From the NCBI GenBank assembly GCA_008638375.1, contig CM018032.1:50428501-50492500 (forward strand): 64,000 bases of DNA, read 5' to 3'. The DNA comes from Nyssa sinensis (Eukaryota; Streptophyta; Magnoliopsida; Cornales; Nyssaceae). The translations under genes were made by a program, and so were the position numbers. Under the pieces are notes generated by a model that was not told the origin of the DNA, did no database searches, and worked only from the letters and a program-made list of their open reading frames with translations. Every line of letters begins with the position of its first letter. Within the stretch, counting starts at the first letter, position 1. Positions 1-14,700 of this stretch are shown here, in pieces.

Positions 1-2713
1 TACTTTATAATATTTTTAATTATCTTTATTTATTTTTATAGCTCCTTTGAAAAAATTACTTATTGTATAGGACTTTATATTGATTTTATATCAAAATAAA
101 AAGAAAGTACAATCTATTATGACCGACTATGACAAGTAATATAAGTAATTTCAACAAATATAAAAAAATAAAAGAATACACTATAAGTAAATATTAATTG
201 TTAACTAATGGACTTAAAGCCAAATAAAAACATAATTTAGCAAAAATAACAAAAAATATAAATGTGATGAATCATATTACAATACCTGAGTTTTCTACCA
301 CCCAATAAAAATTCAAGATACCTTTATATGATTTTAGAACAAAAATATTAATAAAAAAACAAAAGTAGCAAATAAATAATTTTTTACAATTAGATTTTTT
401 TTTGGTGGATGTAGCCTAGTGATCTTGTCAAACTAAGATTTATTCATTTTTAAGCAATATCTACTAAATCTAATAAGATAAAATTTTAATTTTAAGTTTG
501 TGATATTAAATATTTAGAAATAATTCTAGAACTTATTAAACAGTTTGACCATATCCACATTTTCAAATCTTGTGTTTGATAAATTTAAATCACTAGATCT
601 ATGGCCAAAAATGAGTTTTTTAGCCTTTAGAATAGGGAAAAGGAGAAAAATGTACCATTATTGTTACGTGTCGGTTGATACCGTTACATATCGGTCCGTA
701 ACAGCCGTTACGTAACGGTATCGGCCATTATGCCTGTGAATTTTCTACACACTGATATATCCTATGTAACGGAATTAGAAGATTCAAAATCCGTTATGTA
801 ATGGCCGATATTTAATACCATGGGTCACCTATGGACAAAAAGACTATACGAAGCATACTATATTTCCATACTCATGGACTGTGAAAAAGAGGATAATGAA
901 TCTATCGACAAAGAAGAATCCCCCGAAGTCCAAAAATGAAGGGAATTCAACACTAAAACTTTCACGACCCAAATAGGAGACTCCACACCTTCAAAAACTA
1001 TATTGTTTCTCTTCCTCTAGATAGTCTAGTAGATGCAAAGAGGGGTCATGCGCCAAATTTTTTCCATTCTCTCATAGAAAATTCTGCCTCTCCATGAATT
1101 GAGTAACTCCATATGAAACATGGCATTAAGCAAAAGATCACCAAAAGACCCAATAGAAGGGACCAAATAGACCAAGTGAACGAGCAGTGGATGAGAAGAT
1201 GATCAACCGTCTCCTCTCCACATTTGCAAAATTAGCACAAATTCACTGCCACTTGACTTCTCCTTCTAAGGTTGTCCATGTTCGAAATACCGAGATTCAT
1301 GTTGAAATATTTCCATGATGTGTACATGAATCCGGGTATTAAAAAAGTCATGGTTTTGGGTAAATCTAGGTTTCAATTCTATGTGCCACTCCCTACCCTT
1401 GCAGCAGTGAACAAAAAGAAAAAAAGAAAAAGAAAATTATATCAGGAAAATTATCATTTATATTCTGCTGGATTAGTTTACTCGAAGGGACTTCAAATAC
1501 TGCATGGCGGGTGACGTTAACCTTGGCCAACTAAGCTGCCGCACCAGCTCAAGTTGAATGGTATAGGTGGCCTCCTTACTCATTCTACCTGGTCACACCT
1601 GATTATTATTTACAATGATGGTGAATCACTTCTTTTTTTTTTTTATAGACCCTAATGATACTTTTCATTATTATTGTTATTTAGTTTAGTTAATTTTTAA
1701 ATGGGTTGGCAGTTCAGATTTGGGTTTGGCAATTTGCAATCCGCCAAACCGAACATGCACGAACACTGCTGGTTGCCAGCAAAGAATCACCTACGATTGG
1801 AATCTCTTTGGTAAAATTATACCATAGAATGAAAGACCTGTTTTTCAACATGCACTTGATGTTGATAGTGTTCAGAAAAGCCCAATTACCTTTTTGTGTC
1901 GGAATTGATGACTCATTGGTGTCAAATGCAAGGGTATCTGGTGTGGATGTGTGCCTACATTTTTATTTGTACTACTGCATTAACTTGTAAATTATCAATG
2001 GAACATCATCTCTTACAACTGAAAATTAGGTTTTCGAAGATACTTTGTACTAGGTGTTAGAACGGAAAACTCATGTAATGCACTCTAATACTTGCAGAAG
2101 TTTGTTTTTGTGTTGATTTCCTTTTCCAACAACTGTGCCTACAGTTAGAGGGTGCAAGTGTACAGTTGTAGTACCAAATTTGTGTGGATGCTTTTTCAAC
2201 TACATGGGTCATCAAAAATGGTTTAGATTTTGCCTATGAATTTTTGGGTGGAGTCCAGGGTATTTTACTAAGTTGATGTTAGGTATCTTTGCATTTCAAA
2301 TTTCTTTGCCTCTGCACACCTGGTGGAAATATGTTTGAAATTCTTTTGAAGCATAAACTGCTTCAGACCATTGTGGGTTCCTTGCCCTAGAGTGTCTGTC
2401 TCCCAACTCTGTTAGGCAACTTTCATTCTGCAGCCTGTTCTTTTGCAATTGTCTTGTGACTGCTTAAAGAATGCTTTGGCTTGGCTTGGGGAGTCGAGTA
2501 GCTTTGATAATTGTTGGACGAAGTCCATAGTTAACATTGCTTCTAAAGAATATTTGTTATTTGAATAGTCCTAGTCATTATGTTAATGTTAGGTATGGTC
2601 CCATAAACTGCTTTTCCAAGAGATGCTGTTATGATGTGTGAAACATGACACTTGAATTTTGCAATACCACTCCTCTCCCAGATCCTCTTACAATTTTTTT
2701 TTTCCTGTGCCAG
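1..2713. other. Intronic or upstream AT-rich DNA, no exon recognised
   Basis: No segment here resembles the N-terminal part of the FG-GAP protein encoded downstream, so this stretch is probably a long intron. Short open frames at 1272-1514 and 1706-1990 have no family signature and no splice logic joining them to the gene. Around 655-830 the sequence is rich in short inverted matches built on GTTACGTAACGG and CGGCCATTA/TAATGGCCG, which looks like a small decayed inverted-repeat element; its ends could not be defined. Confidence 0.5.
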
Positions 2714-2794
2714 CTGTATGTAGATCCTTTTGAAGAAATTGGGATGGCAGATAAAAATGCTGAGCAACATAGAAGAAGTGCTAATGAAAAGGAA
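2714..2794 (+). CDS. NERD1: NERD1-like exon a (first visible)
   Basis: An AG acceptor at 2712-2713 and a GT donor at 2795-2796 (GTAAGA) bound 27 codons beginning [20 protein letters not shown]. The family sequence has a DPFEELGM-type segment at the matching place, about 190 residues from the N terminus. Phase 0 on both sides. Confidence 0.85.
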
Positions 2795-5700
2795 GTAAGA
2801 ACATTTTTGTGAATTATGAAGTTATGGTTTTGTGGTAATGTTTACTGATGGTTGTTTTCATACTTTGACAACCTAGCTTAGCATGCATTTCCATTTAGGC
2901 ATTACAAATGGCTACCAACACGTGAATCTCTGGAATATATATTTTCAGCAAATTTTCGGCCAATTCCAGGGTAGACCCAGTTCCACTTCAGAGTGCCTAC
3001 AATACTTGGCCTTTTTCTTAGTTGCCCTTTATGACACAGTCCTTGATTGGATCCTTTACAATATATAATTGATCCCCTTATAAAAAATTACACACACACA
3101 TAAACAATCAATGATTCCAAGAGGGAGTTTCAGTTAATGATTCTCAAGGCACACTGACAACCATTTGCATTAAAATGTGCAAGTTCCTCTCTATTGAGGC
3201 TAGCTTGACTTTGCACTTTTCATACCTTTTGGCTTTATATGTTTCCTCTAATGACTAAAACCTGTCACACTAAATAACTTGCTTTATGTTGATAGCTTTT
3301 GTAGTCTTGTTAAATAATATTGATCCACTTATTGGTGGTTCTAATCTTTTTATTAATTGCAGTGGTATTTTAGAAGTGCAAGGTTCATATCAAAACGCTT
3401 ACACTAGAACCAGTCTTATCCATTCCTCATTGTGTTAATATAAATTAGGAGTGACCACCCTCTTTCCTCCTCCACTAATTGCTATTCAATGCAATAGCTA
3501 TGAAACATCAGTAGTAACAAGTTCATATCACATAATTTTTTGATTTAGCACTTGCAGCCGAATTCATGGCATGCTATTCTCTATCCTATGCAGGCTTCCG
3601 AGAATTCAGGAACCGTGGATTTACGCCATTTTTCATTTTATGCTTTTGCGGGTCGAACTGGCGTACTTCGATGGAGTAGGAAGAATGAGGTTAACCCTTC
3701 TCTGTGTTTTAAGATTTGCAATCTCTGTGGCATTTCTTTAATGCTCTTATGGACGAGTATTGACTGATTATGTCATTCTAATTTGTTACTTGTTTATCTT
3801 CATTCTTTTGAAAGACAAGCCATCTGTGTAAGTTACAATGAATCCTTTTAAGGCAGTTGACCTAGTCAGTGCTAGAGATTCAGTTAATTTACTGGTTGGA
3901 TAACTACAAAATTATGCATCTACAGTTGACGCTCTTATAATTAATATTCAATAAGTTAATAATCTTTAGTAATTAATAAATTTTTAAGAAACTAACTTGG
4001 TTCTATGGTGGATAATTAATAATTCTATTATGTAATAATTAATACTTTTTTTTCAAAAAAATTCTTTATAATATTAATTATTATAAAATAGTTATATGTG
4101 TATTTATACATATATATATATATATATAATCTTGGTAAAATATTTATTAATACAATATAATTGACGTTAAAAGTATTATAAGTAGAAAAATTATGACATT
4201 AGGAAACACAACTTCTTTATTTGAAAAAGATATTACGAGTTTTTTATACCTTAAGAGCATTATTTGAATTTTTTAATAAAAAAACAAATGTCATTGAAAA
4301 ATTGCATATAAAATCTTATTTTTATATTGAAAATCATTTACATGTAAGAAACATAAAGTATGAGAAAACTTAATAATTAATAATTCTAATAAATAATAAA
4401 TTTTCAATTTCCCGTGTCTATTAATTATAAGAAGTTTGATTGTATTTATGATTCCTTTTATTTTTACACCTTTTTGCTTCATCTTTTTTTTTTTGATAAG
4501 TAAGATAATTGCATTAAAAATGCCAAAAAGGGGGGCGAACCCATGTAAAAAAGAGAGCCTCAAATAAAACTAGAGCCGCATATTTTCCAAAAAAAATTGT
4601 AAAACTATAAACATGCTCATTAATTTTAAAATATAAAATTTTCAAAAAATGATTCTGTGAATCTACAAATAGACATTGACCTTCCTTAAAAAAAACGACG
4701 ATTATTTTCCCTCCAAGTGCACCAAAACAAGCAAGTGGGGGGTTATCCTTCACACCCTCCCCCTCCTCTTCTTCCGCCCACCCTTTCAAAAAACCTCCCA
4801 TCGAAAATGGCATGACCCAACAACATCCAAAAAGAGAGTAATAAATTTCACAATTCATTCACAAAGGAGCAGTGAAGGAACATGTAGTTTATGCTATCCT
4901 TATCATTGAGACATAGACAACATCTTCCCGTCAAATGAAACCCCCTCTTCTTGAGATTATTAATGGTAAGAATAGCCTCCCAAGCAAGGGTCCAAACAAA
5001 AAACGCAGCCTTCAAAGAGGCTTCGGTGCCCCAAATCACCTTCCAAGGGAAACAACTATCTCCTTTCTTTGCCAAATCTGTGTAATAGGACTTGACTGTG
5101 AAGCTGGAACTCCTATCCTTCTTCCATATCTTCTATCTTCCTCTCCCACATTAGGCTTTTGTTGATGAAGAACAGCCAAAAAGCTCACCAGTTCCTCCAT
5201 TTCCCAGTCATGAAAGTTTTTGCGGAAGCGAGGCGACCAGACAAGACCATCCTTTGCCCTAGAAACATAATCCCTAACCTTTGCATCTTTCTGTGAAGCT
5301 AGCTAGAAAAGGCAAGGAAATCTCTCCTTCAATGCCACATCACCCAACTACACATCCTCCCAAATTCTCACTTTATCTCTTTTACCCACCCTATTGAAGA
5401 ACTCTTCTTTACCCCCTTCTTATTGACTTCCAACGACTCACACTAAAAGATCCTTCCACTGAAGCCGAAGCCCATCCATCACTTTCACAACCAAATTTTG
5501 TAACAATTAATCTTCGCCAAAGTGCCCTTTGCTCCCAAGCAAACCTCCACAACCATTTTCCCATAAGGGCTTTATTAAAAACCCTTAACTCCTTGATCCC
5601 AACCCCCCTTCTTTTTGGGCGTCAAATGCTCTCCCAATTAGCTAAGTGCATTTTCCTTGCTCTTTCTTTGCCCTCCCATAAGAACTTCCACTGAATTTTG

Positions 5701-8700
5701 TCCAAATACTTCTCCATTGAAGCTAGAATCAGATATATAGACATTTAATAGGTTGAAAGGCTCGCCAATGTACCCCTAATCAAGGTTATTCTGCCCCCTT
5801 TCGATAAATATCTTCTCTTCCATCTTGCAAGCCACTTCTGAAATCTATTAATAATGGGATCCCAAATTTCCTTGTTCCTTGACGACGCTCCCAAGGGCAG
5901 ACCCAAATATGTCATGGGAAAGGAACTCACCTTGCATCCCAAATTCCAAGCTAGTGCTTCAATGTCCGCGACTCCCCCACTAGGATGATCTCGATCTTAT
6001 CCAGATTCACTTTCAAGCGAAAACCACTTCATAGCAAAGAAGAACACACCTCAAATATTTCAACCGGGCTTTGAAGCTTCACAAAATAACAACGCATCAT
6101 CTGCAAACAACAAGTGCGACACCATCACCGACTCCTCCCTTCTTCCAGCAATCTCAAAACCAGATACTAATAATCTACTATTCACAGCTCTGTACAACAT
6201 CCTGCTCAAGCCCTCCGTAACAATAACAAACAATAGAGGCAAAAGAGGATCCCCCTGTCTAATACACCTCGTGCTATGAAAGAAACTAGTAGCTTCCCCA
6301 TTTACCAGAATTGAAGAAGACACTGTAGATATACACCATTTGATCCACCCAATCCACCTCTCCCAAAAACCCATTCTTCCCAACAAATTATGAGCAAGAA
6401 TCTCCAACTAACGTGATCATACACGCCTTTTCGACATCCAACTCACACTAATCCCCCTTTGCCACTCCTCTTTTTAGTATCAATGGATTCGTTTGCTATT
6501 AGGACTGCATCCAGAATCTGCCTCCCTCCAACAAAAGCATTTTGGGAATCCGAAATTAGACCCCCCAACACCTTCCACAACCTACAAGCCAGGATCTTAG
6601 GCAAAAATTTTTAGAATTCCCCAACCAAACTAATCGAACGATAATCCCAAACATTCTCTGTACCATCCTTCTTCGGAATCAAAGCGATAAAGGTAGCATT
6701 CAAACTCCTCTCAAAAGACCCACACTCATGGAAATAATGAAGAGCTGCCATCACATCCTCCCTTAATACCGGCCAACGTTTCTAAAAGAAGACCACAGTG
6801 AATCCATCCAGGGCCGAGGTCTTATCACCAACACAAGAGTGAAGGGCATCCAGCGCCTCTTGTTCCTCAAAAGATCTCTCCATCTTTGATGCTTAGTCAA
6901 AGCATCAGACTCCAAGTTATCCAAGGTAGGTCCCCTCACACAGCTCTCCATATAAAATGATTTGTAAAATGAGGCAATTCCATCCTTAACTCCTTTCCTC
7001 CCTTAGAGCTTCCTCGTTGATTATCACAGAGCTTATGTTATTACACCTTCTGTGAGCATTGGCCATTCGGTGAAAAAACTTGGTGTTCCTATCTCCTTCC
7101 TTTAACCATAAAGAGCGAGATTTCGGTCTCCAACTTTCTTTATTCCTTTTTTTCAAATCCTGCTTCAAGAGCTTTAATTTCATTGCTAATATGTGGCTCG
7201 GAAGCCCACTGACTCAATACTGCCGGCATCAACCCATAACTAGCTCAATGAAATTTTCCTCCTCCAGCCACATGTTTTCAAATCTAAAGGTCCCTTTTCC
7301 CCTTCGAAGCCCCCCACTGTCTAGCAGGATGGGCAGCTTGGGTGGAGTCTGGAAATGTAACCTCCCAATCAGAAGAAAGCCGAAATCTGTCCAGTCTTGA
7401 CATGACTGGATCAGATCTATCACTCACCCAGGTAAACCATCCTTCTTCCATGGGGAAGTCTAGCAGTTCTAGCTCATTGATGAAATTAGAGAAATCCCTC
7501 AATCCTCATTTCTCTTGACAATTTGCAGCAACCTTTCCTTTCAATCAGTGAAGTTACTCATTGCACCTCTAACCAGCTTTAATTCCTCCCACATTCTTAG
7601 TCTATCCACTTCAATAGCAGGGCCATCCATATATTCTGGAAAAAATCCACAAAACATTTTCAGACTTCTGGTTAAACCTGCAAGATATCGAGAACTCCCC
7701 TACCCTGAAATCTTCACAGGAGCAATCTAGCATCTCATAAAATAATAATGCCTCCAGCTTTCCCAGAAGCCCCTTTGGATTTCCAGTCCACCCAATTACC
7801 ACTTCAAATACTGTGAACTATTGCTGTAGACATCTCTTCTATTTTCGTCTCCTAGAGATGCACTAGTCTCCATTCCTTCAGAACACCCTTCACCACTGCC
7901 CTCTGGTCAGGGTCATTCAACCCTCTCACATTCCATGACAAATTTTTAGATTCATGGAGCAGTCAAGTACAAAATTTTCTCCTCCCCTACCCTCCCCTCT
8001 CAGACATCTCCTCCTGGCCTCATAATTTATTGAGGACTTCAAATTTTTCAGCTCTCTTCAGCCTAGGGGTCACCTGTTGCCCTCTCCTGGACAACTTCCT
8101 TCTTCTTTTATGTCCTTCTCAACTAGCTGCAGCAAATTTTCCTAGTAGTCTGTGTACGATATCCCCAAGTATTTGCTATCACCCTTGATTCTGCACAGTA
8201 CCAGTTTGAAACCTCTATCATCTTCAGTTCCTGCCTCTGCTCTTCCCACCCATCCCCAGCAGCGACAATGTCTGTGCCTCCACTACCCATCGCTTGCTGT
8301 ACAACTACAATTGGTTTGGAGTAACATACCTGAGATTATCTGCCATTCCAATATCTGACAATGTGCCTCCACCACCAATCTCTTGCTGGACAACTGCAAT
8401 TGGTTTGCATCGTCACACCTTTACGCTGCCAAATCAGCCTAGAAAGCTTCCTGGCTCTTCACCATAGGAATCTCAATCCACTGCCCTATTTTCATCCTTC
8501 AATGGGCCTTGGGCCACCACCTGTCTAGTATTGAGCAGCTGAAAACTATTTGGCCTGTGCTTGTTCTGCGACCCAGGCCTAAGCTGCATTGGCCTTCTCC
8601 TCGTGACTTTGGGCCTCCTCCATCCTTGATCCATCCCATGTTATACCCTTTGGGCCTTCCCCACTAATCGATTCTTTCCGTGGCCCATCACTTCTGCTTG

Positions 8701-11700
8701 ATCATTTCCAACTAGCCCACATTCCTTTCTTGGTCCATTTCCTTCCACAAGCCCAACTGCGCGGCCCATCTTACCCCTTGATTGATTCAAATTTTGGACC
8801 CCACATTATTTGCTACGTGTCCCATGCCTGATAGCTCCCCAGATCGCAGCGCTGGATTCTCTCCTCACGCACTTTTGGTGCATGTAACGTTCCCTGCCTG
8901 TCATCCGTCTCCCCTGACCACTGGATTAGGGTTCTGAACTGCAACATCTCATTAACTGAAAAATAAGGCCCCTCGTCAAACCATAACTGCACCTGGAACC
9001 TCCACGAACCCACCTCAAATCTCAACGTAGCCAGAATCTGTTTTCCTGTACCTGCAACTAAAATCCGAGCCCACTGGTAGTGCAATCGTTTTGCTGTTGC
9101 TTCATCCAACTTTCGAAATCCTCCAAATCTATTACCCACTGCTTCAAAGAATTATTGGTTCCAAAGAAAAACTGGTAGACCCACTATTCGGACCCAAACT
9201 TCTGTGCTTTCAAACCCCTTTCTCAAGCACTCTCCCATAACAGCCCACCAGTCCAAGTACAGGGACTGACCCTCAAACGTCCATCCTTGCTGAGTCCAGA
9301 TGCGGGTTGCCTCCTCAACCGATGGAAATTCATAAAGGAATAGGTCACCATACATCTGTCACTTTTACTCCAATCGGAACTTACCACCATCGATTGGCCC
9401 AGCTCTGCATTTGGTGTGTCCTTCAGCGCTGGCCACCCAACTGGTCCCACTCTTCCTACCAAGCATCGACTCAATTCTTGCACAACTTGTACTGTATCAC
9501 AACATCGCCCCAATCTCATCTGGCCCTGTCAACAATTCGCACATTAGATTCCTGCCATCCACTCACTATTGCCATTTCCTTGTATGAGCCCAGTTTCCTT
9601 CTTTCTGTACCCATCACTGGAGGCGTAAGATCTCTAAATGCCATGGCCGCTCTCCTCCATCCCCCTCCTCTGTCAACTTCTGGAACGCAAATGCAATAGT
9701 GAACCGTGCCATTTGATTCTTTGATTTTGACAAAATCCCCAGCGTCATTTGTCCTTTTCATAAGCCTTAAACTTCTGATTCTTCCATGGTAGACTCTCTC
9801 TGACCTCATACCATCTCGATGGTTCTGCATCTCTCCCAGTTGTTCACAAATCCATTGTAGACCATCTCTTTCTACCCCTATCCTCCTAATCACTCTTCCC
9901 CCTCTTGGTAATTTAGACCAACTCCTGTCTTCAATCTCCAATCAGCTCGATTTCAAAAGACAACCACCCCCCCCCACCCCTCCCCCCCAAAAAAAAAGTC
10001 TGCAAATCATGGAGAGAGTTTTTGACTACTATTTCTATTTTACTCATGGAATTTTTTTTTTGCTTTATCTTAAAGTTTGTTATTATTCCATTTGAAAACT
10101 TAATAAAGCCTACGATATCTTTTAGGATATTTTTGCTATAGAACTTTGATCTTGATCAGATTTGTAATTTGTGGGAGTGATCGAGAGATTTTCTATATTG
10201 TATTATTCTAATGAGGATTCGTATTTATCTTTTATTCTTGATGGTAGTTGCATCATGGAGAGAGTTTTTGACTACTATTTTACTCATGGAATTTTTTTTG
10301 CTTTATCTTAAAGTTTGTTATTATTCCATTTGAAAACTTAGTAAAGCCTATGATATCTTTTAGGATATTTTTGCCCTGGAACTGTGATCTTGATCAAATT
10401 TGTAATTTGGGGAAGTGATCAAGAGATTTTCTATATTGTATTATTCTAACGAGGATTCATATTTATCTTTTATTCTTGATGGTAGTTGTATAGGCCATGT
10501 TGCTTTGAACATAAAATTTGGGAAGGAACTTGTAATTAATGTTTAGTATCGTATTAATAATGTTTTTGGATGCTTACAAAAGGTATCTTGTCATCTGTTT
10601 GCTGACTTCATCATTTTGATGTTATAGAATATTCAAGCACATTCGTCCGATGCATCAGAGTTAATTCCTCAGCATAACTACAAGCTTGATGTTAATGCTT
10701 TGAACAGCCGACATCCTGGAGAGGTATGCTGCGAAGCAATTTGAGAATTATATGCCTAAGATGTTGTGGTTGCCGATGCTGATCAATCTGTGTATAATGC
10801 ATAAGCACCACTCTTCAAAGCATGATATCAAGATCATTTTCATTTGTATGTTGTGGTAGTAAATGTTTGGTTAGAGAAGACCTACCTTTTCTACTTATCT
10901 ATTAAATTATGTATGCATTTGTTCTGCTATTTCTTTCTATTCTATCTTTGCTACCCAGGCAATGTAGGGGAAAAGAGTATCCACATCTTAAATCTGTTTG
11001 TATTAACTTGATTTCCTTGAGGTCGATTCTTTTCGTGCATGAATGGGGTTCTGCAAAAAATTTAGGAATTGGAGTGATGGCCTTGTTTTGACTAAATCAA
11101 GTAGGGAAGTGGTTACTAAAGAAAAGACACAGATGAAATACAAATCTTGGTGACTCTGAGATGTCCTTTTGCCTCAAAAAATAGGAACTCAAATCTGGGA
11201 CTACTGTAATTCATCTTCTAAGGCCCATCTTGGCTTCAAACAAAAGAAAAAGGCATGTTAAAAAGGATCAAAACTAGTGCAGTTGGGTAGATAGTGCAGT
11301 TGAGTGTTTGTCAGACTCAGATGTTTCATCTTGAAATTTTTTGGTTTCTTATAAATTGCTAGATTTTATGGCCTATTCTATTTTGTTCTTCCTAGCATGT
11401 GATTGTTTTTTTCCCATTATAATATCTGAACCACATGCTATTTATTTTCTTGCCTTCCTCATGTGTTAGAAAATTTATCATTTTTGTTCATACAGATGAT
11501 AAATCCACCTATGTTGTGCGTATTAATCTTATCCTTCACACAATTGGGTCCACACCTTATAAAAGGAAGGTTGCATTAGGTAGTTGACACCTGGTGTAGA
11601 ATCTTTTGATGGCGAGTGAACCAGAAAAATTGACAAATTGGGAATTTCAAGTGGATCTTGCTTGGACCTTTCGTCATGTTTTGGGTTAGATCTAGTCTTA

Positions 11701-14700
11701 GTTTATCTTTATTTTAAGTTAGAATCCTATTGTTTGGTTTGATTTAATATATTCTTACGCTTTATTACTTAAGGGCGTTTTGATGGAAGAAAAGGGTTGT
11801 TGAGTATCCTCTTTGGGGCATTGGAGGAGATACTGTTCAAAAAATTTGTGGCTGGATATTCTAAACAACAAAAAATGCAAGATCTTTGGCCTCTACCCGT
11901 ACCTAATAAAAAATGGAAGATCAGACTTCGGGTGATCTCTTGGTGAAAATGATCTGCCCTTGAGGTTTTGGAAAAAAAAAAAAAGGGATTGATGAAATGT
12001 TTTTCTACTTTTATAATGTTAGCACACTTTCACATGTTTCTGGAATTGAACGTCTGTTGTAGTATGCAGTCTTCAATGTCTTCATGATGAAGAGTGAATA
12101 ACTAGCTTACCTGCAGCATGGACACTCTTCTTTTTGCATATTTCACCTTGTGGGACATCTCATAAACATGTCGCATGACACTCGGGCTGATTTTTGTTGT
12201 TACATTCCAAAAAAATTTATTGAGGGATGTGTTCCTCCATAAAGCAGTCACATGTCTAGCCCAAAGGTTTTTGTCATATATACATTCCTCTTGCCAGGAC
12301 TCTCTGTAGAAGTTGGTGAACATTTGAAGGGATGAAATTTTGTGCCCAAAGCAGTTCATGTCTTTCATAGTCGTGCCTAGTATGTGTTCCTCATCTTCTG
12401 GACATTAACTAGTCCCATGTGTAGCCCGAAGGTTTCTGTCATAGATACATTCCTCTCAGCAGGACTCACTGTAGAAGTTGGTGAACATTTTGAAGGGATG
12501 CAATTTTGTGCCTAAAGCAGTCCATGTCTTCCACGGCAGTTCCTGGTGCGTGTTCATCCTCTGGACATTAACAAAACATGTGCTGGAACCTTACAGGATG
12601 TAGAAATTTCTTCCTTTTTAGGTAATTGGAGGTTTTAACACAGGGACACTAACTGGTAAGAAAATGCAATTGTTGAGTTTGGAATGAAATCTGCATATGC
12701 TTGTGACTATTTTTAGGAAGTTGAGTGGAACCTTGTCAACTGTGAGCCTTAAGGAATTGAGGTTGATGATAGGGAATTGGGGTGAAGACATAATTGCTAG
12801 TTGTGTTAAATGACATTCCCTTTATTGATCCAAAAAAAAAAAAAAAAAGCTAGTTGTGAAAGCTTTTTGCAGATGTTTGATGATTTTGCATGTTGATATC
12901 CCAAAATTAAGAAGCAGAACTTTGTAAGGTTTTTCTAGAAAGAGGTTATTGGTGTCAATTCTTTCACTTAGCTTGAGGGTACAATAATCATGTTGATTGG
13001 TCACTTTTGAAAGAAGATGACATCACACCAGAGTGGAGGTTTCAGGCATGCTTTATGAGCTTTTATATGTACACAATATGTACACGTTTCTGTATGTGCA
13101 TACATTCATGTATATGTTTATATAGACACATGTTTATATTTGCATGCATTTTTTTACTGCTTATGTCAGTACTTCCTTTACATTTTATAGAGTTCAGTAT
13201 TGTTTGGATGGGAATGTGCTTCAAATTTAGCAACACCTTTCCTAAAGATAAGCTTACTGAATCATTTTAAACTGTAGTTTGAATGTAGGGAATTTAGAGA
13301 ATCAATCCTTGGAGTTATGCCTCATCACTGGGTAAGTAGAAAATTTAACAATATACATATGTATATTTTTGTATCTTGTATATATTTGGTGATGATAATG
13401 ATTAATGCCATGAGTACGTCTTGATCAGGATCGGCGAGAAGACACATTGTTAAAGCTGGTGCACTTTAGGAGGCACAAAAGGAAGGCACTGAAGAAAACA
13501 CCTGGGAAAGCTACAAATAACCCTTTCCACAAGCCCGAGGAAAACCATCCTCCAGGAAAGGACTCAACGAAAAAAATTTCAAACTTTATTGGAAAAGCTG
13601 CAAAGTATGCTGGTTCGGCAAAACCCAAGAAGGTGAGATTTCCCAATCACTTATATGTATGGCTGTGTTTTGAATTCTTTTGTTTTAAGTATTAGATGAT
13701 ATATTTCTTTGTTTGGAACAATTTTATCTTGTCTTATTCTTTCTTTGAAGTTCACAAAATTTCATGCTAAAACATCTCACAACATTTTTCAAGTGGGGAA
13801 TCTCTTGTGGAAGCAAAAGGAGGTTGAATTGCATCATTCTCCTTATATTTTATTTCTATTTCTATTGAGTGAATGGAAAGTGTACTGATGGTCCTTGATT
13901 CAGATCAAATTCACTTTTCCTAGCTTGCGTTTAAGCTTGGACTACGGCTTAAACTTCGTTCACAGTGTAGTGGAATCAATTTGTCAAACTTTTAAGGAAT
14001 TTGAGGAGTTTATTCCATAGTTATCAAAAGCAGACCAGTCATCAAACTGTTTTGATGGCTTGTTTCATGGTTCAACTGGGGGCTAATCCAGTTGACCCGT
14101 CAGGATTTATGCAACCTGAAACTACCAAAATTTACAATTCTTAATACCAAAGTACATGTTCTGGTCTAGTGGTTAAGGTGTTTAACCCTTTAATTGTTGC
14201 TCTAGTGTTTGACTCTCTCCAGCCACATGCATTTCTTTTTTGTGTTATCAAATACTACCGGTGGTGGTTCCCCTGTTGGACCAACCAGTCGGGTGTGGTT
14301 CTAATAGTAGTGGTTTATTCCTTTCCATCAAATTTCATTGTAAAGGTTTCATACTTTAGCCTTGAGTTGAACTTTTGATCACTCACTAAATTAAATTTAG
14401 TGGTGGAAGTTTTAGGAAATATAAGCCTGTTTGATAACATTGTTGTTTTCAGTTTTTTGTTTTTGTTTTTACTTTTTTAAAAATGGGAGCAAAAAATGCA
14501 TTTGGTTGCACATTTCTGTTTTTTATTTTTGTGAAAACGTTTTCAAATTTAGGCTAAAAACTGGAAATAAAAAAAAGTAGTTTCCTAAATTTTTGAAAAC
14601 GGAAATAAAAAACTGGAGTAATGCCCGGCTCTCAACTTTAATGAGATTGGAATATCGAGTCTTATTAGCTGCAAAAATTTTAATACTTTGGCCTTTAAGG

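Larger units (their letters stand above)
4483..9955 (-). mobile_element. Decayed L1-type LINE, antisense inside a host intron
   Basis: Read on the minus strand this is ORF1 (9941-8813), endonuclease (about 7960-7229), reverse transcriptase (about 7183-5745) and a zinc-binding C-terminal region (5075-4514), ending in TTACTTATCAAAA and a poly(A) tail that appears as the T-run at 4483-4494. That tail form is common in plant L1-like elements. Frames are broken many times, so it cannot be autonomous. The 5' end is uncertain; coding similarity stops near 9941 and a C/A-rich run follows at 9966-9997. A target-site duplication was not found. It sits opposite to host transcription, in the 6.9-kb intron between exons b and c. 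Confidence 0.85.

Noticed and set aside
1272..1990. ORFs at 1272-1514 and 1706-1990 as missing N-terminal exons
   Set aside because: Translations have no FG-GAP family similarity and lack suitable splice sites to reach 2714.
9307..9699. 130-codon plus-strand ORF
   Set aside because: It is opposite to LINE ORF1, whose DUF4283-like motifs are on the minus strand.
10008..10490. LINE target-site duplication or LTR pair
   Set aside because: The two units are directly adjacent without an interior or PBS/PPT, so a simple tandem duplication fits better.
13425..13646. Minus-strand 73-codon ORF
   Set aside because: It is the shadow of exon e of the NERD1-like gene.
14162..14217. A functional tRNA gene
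   Set aside because: Only weak A/B box similarity; no cloverleaf could be folded by eye.
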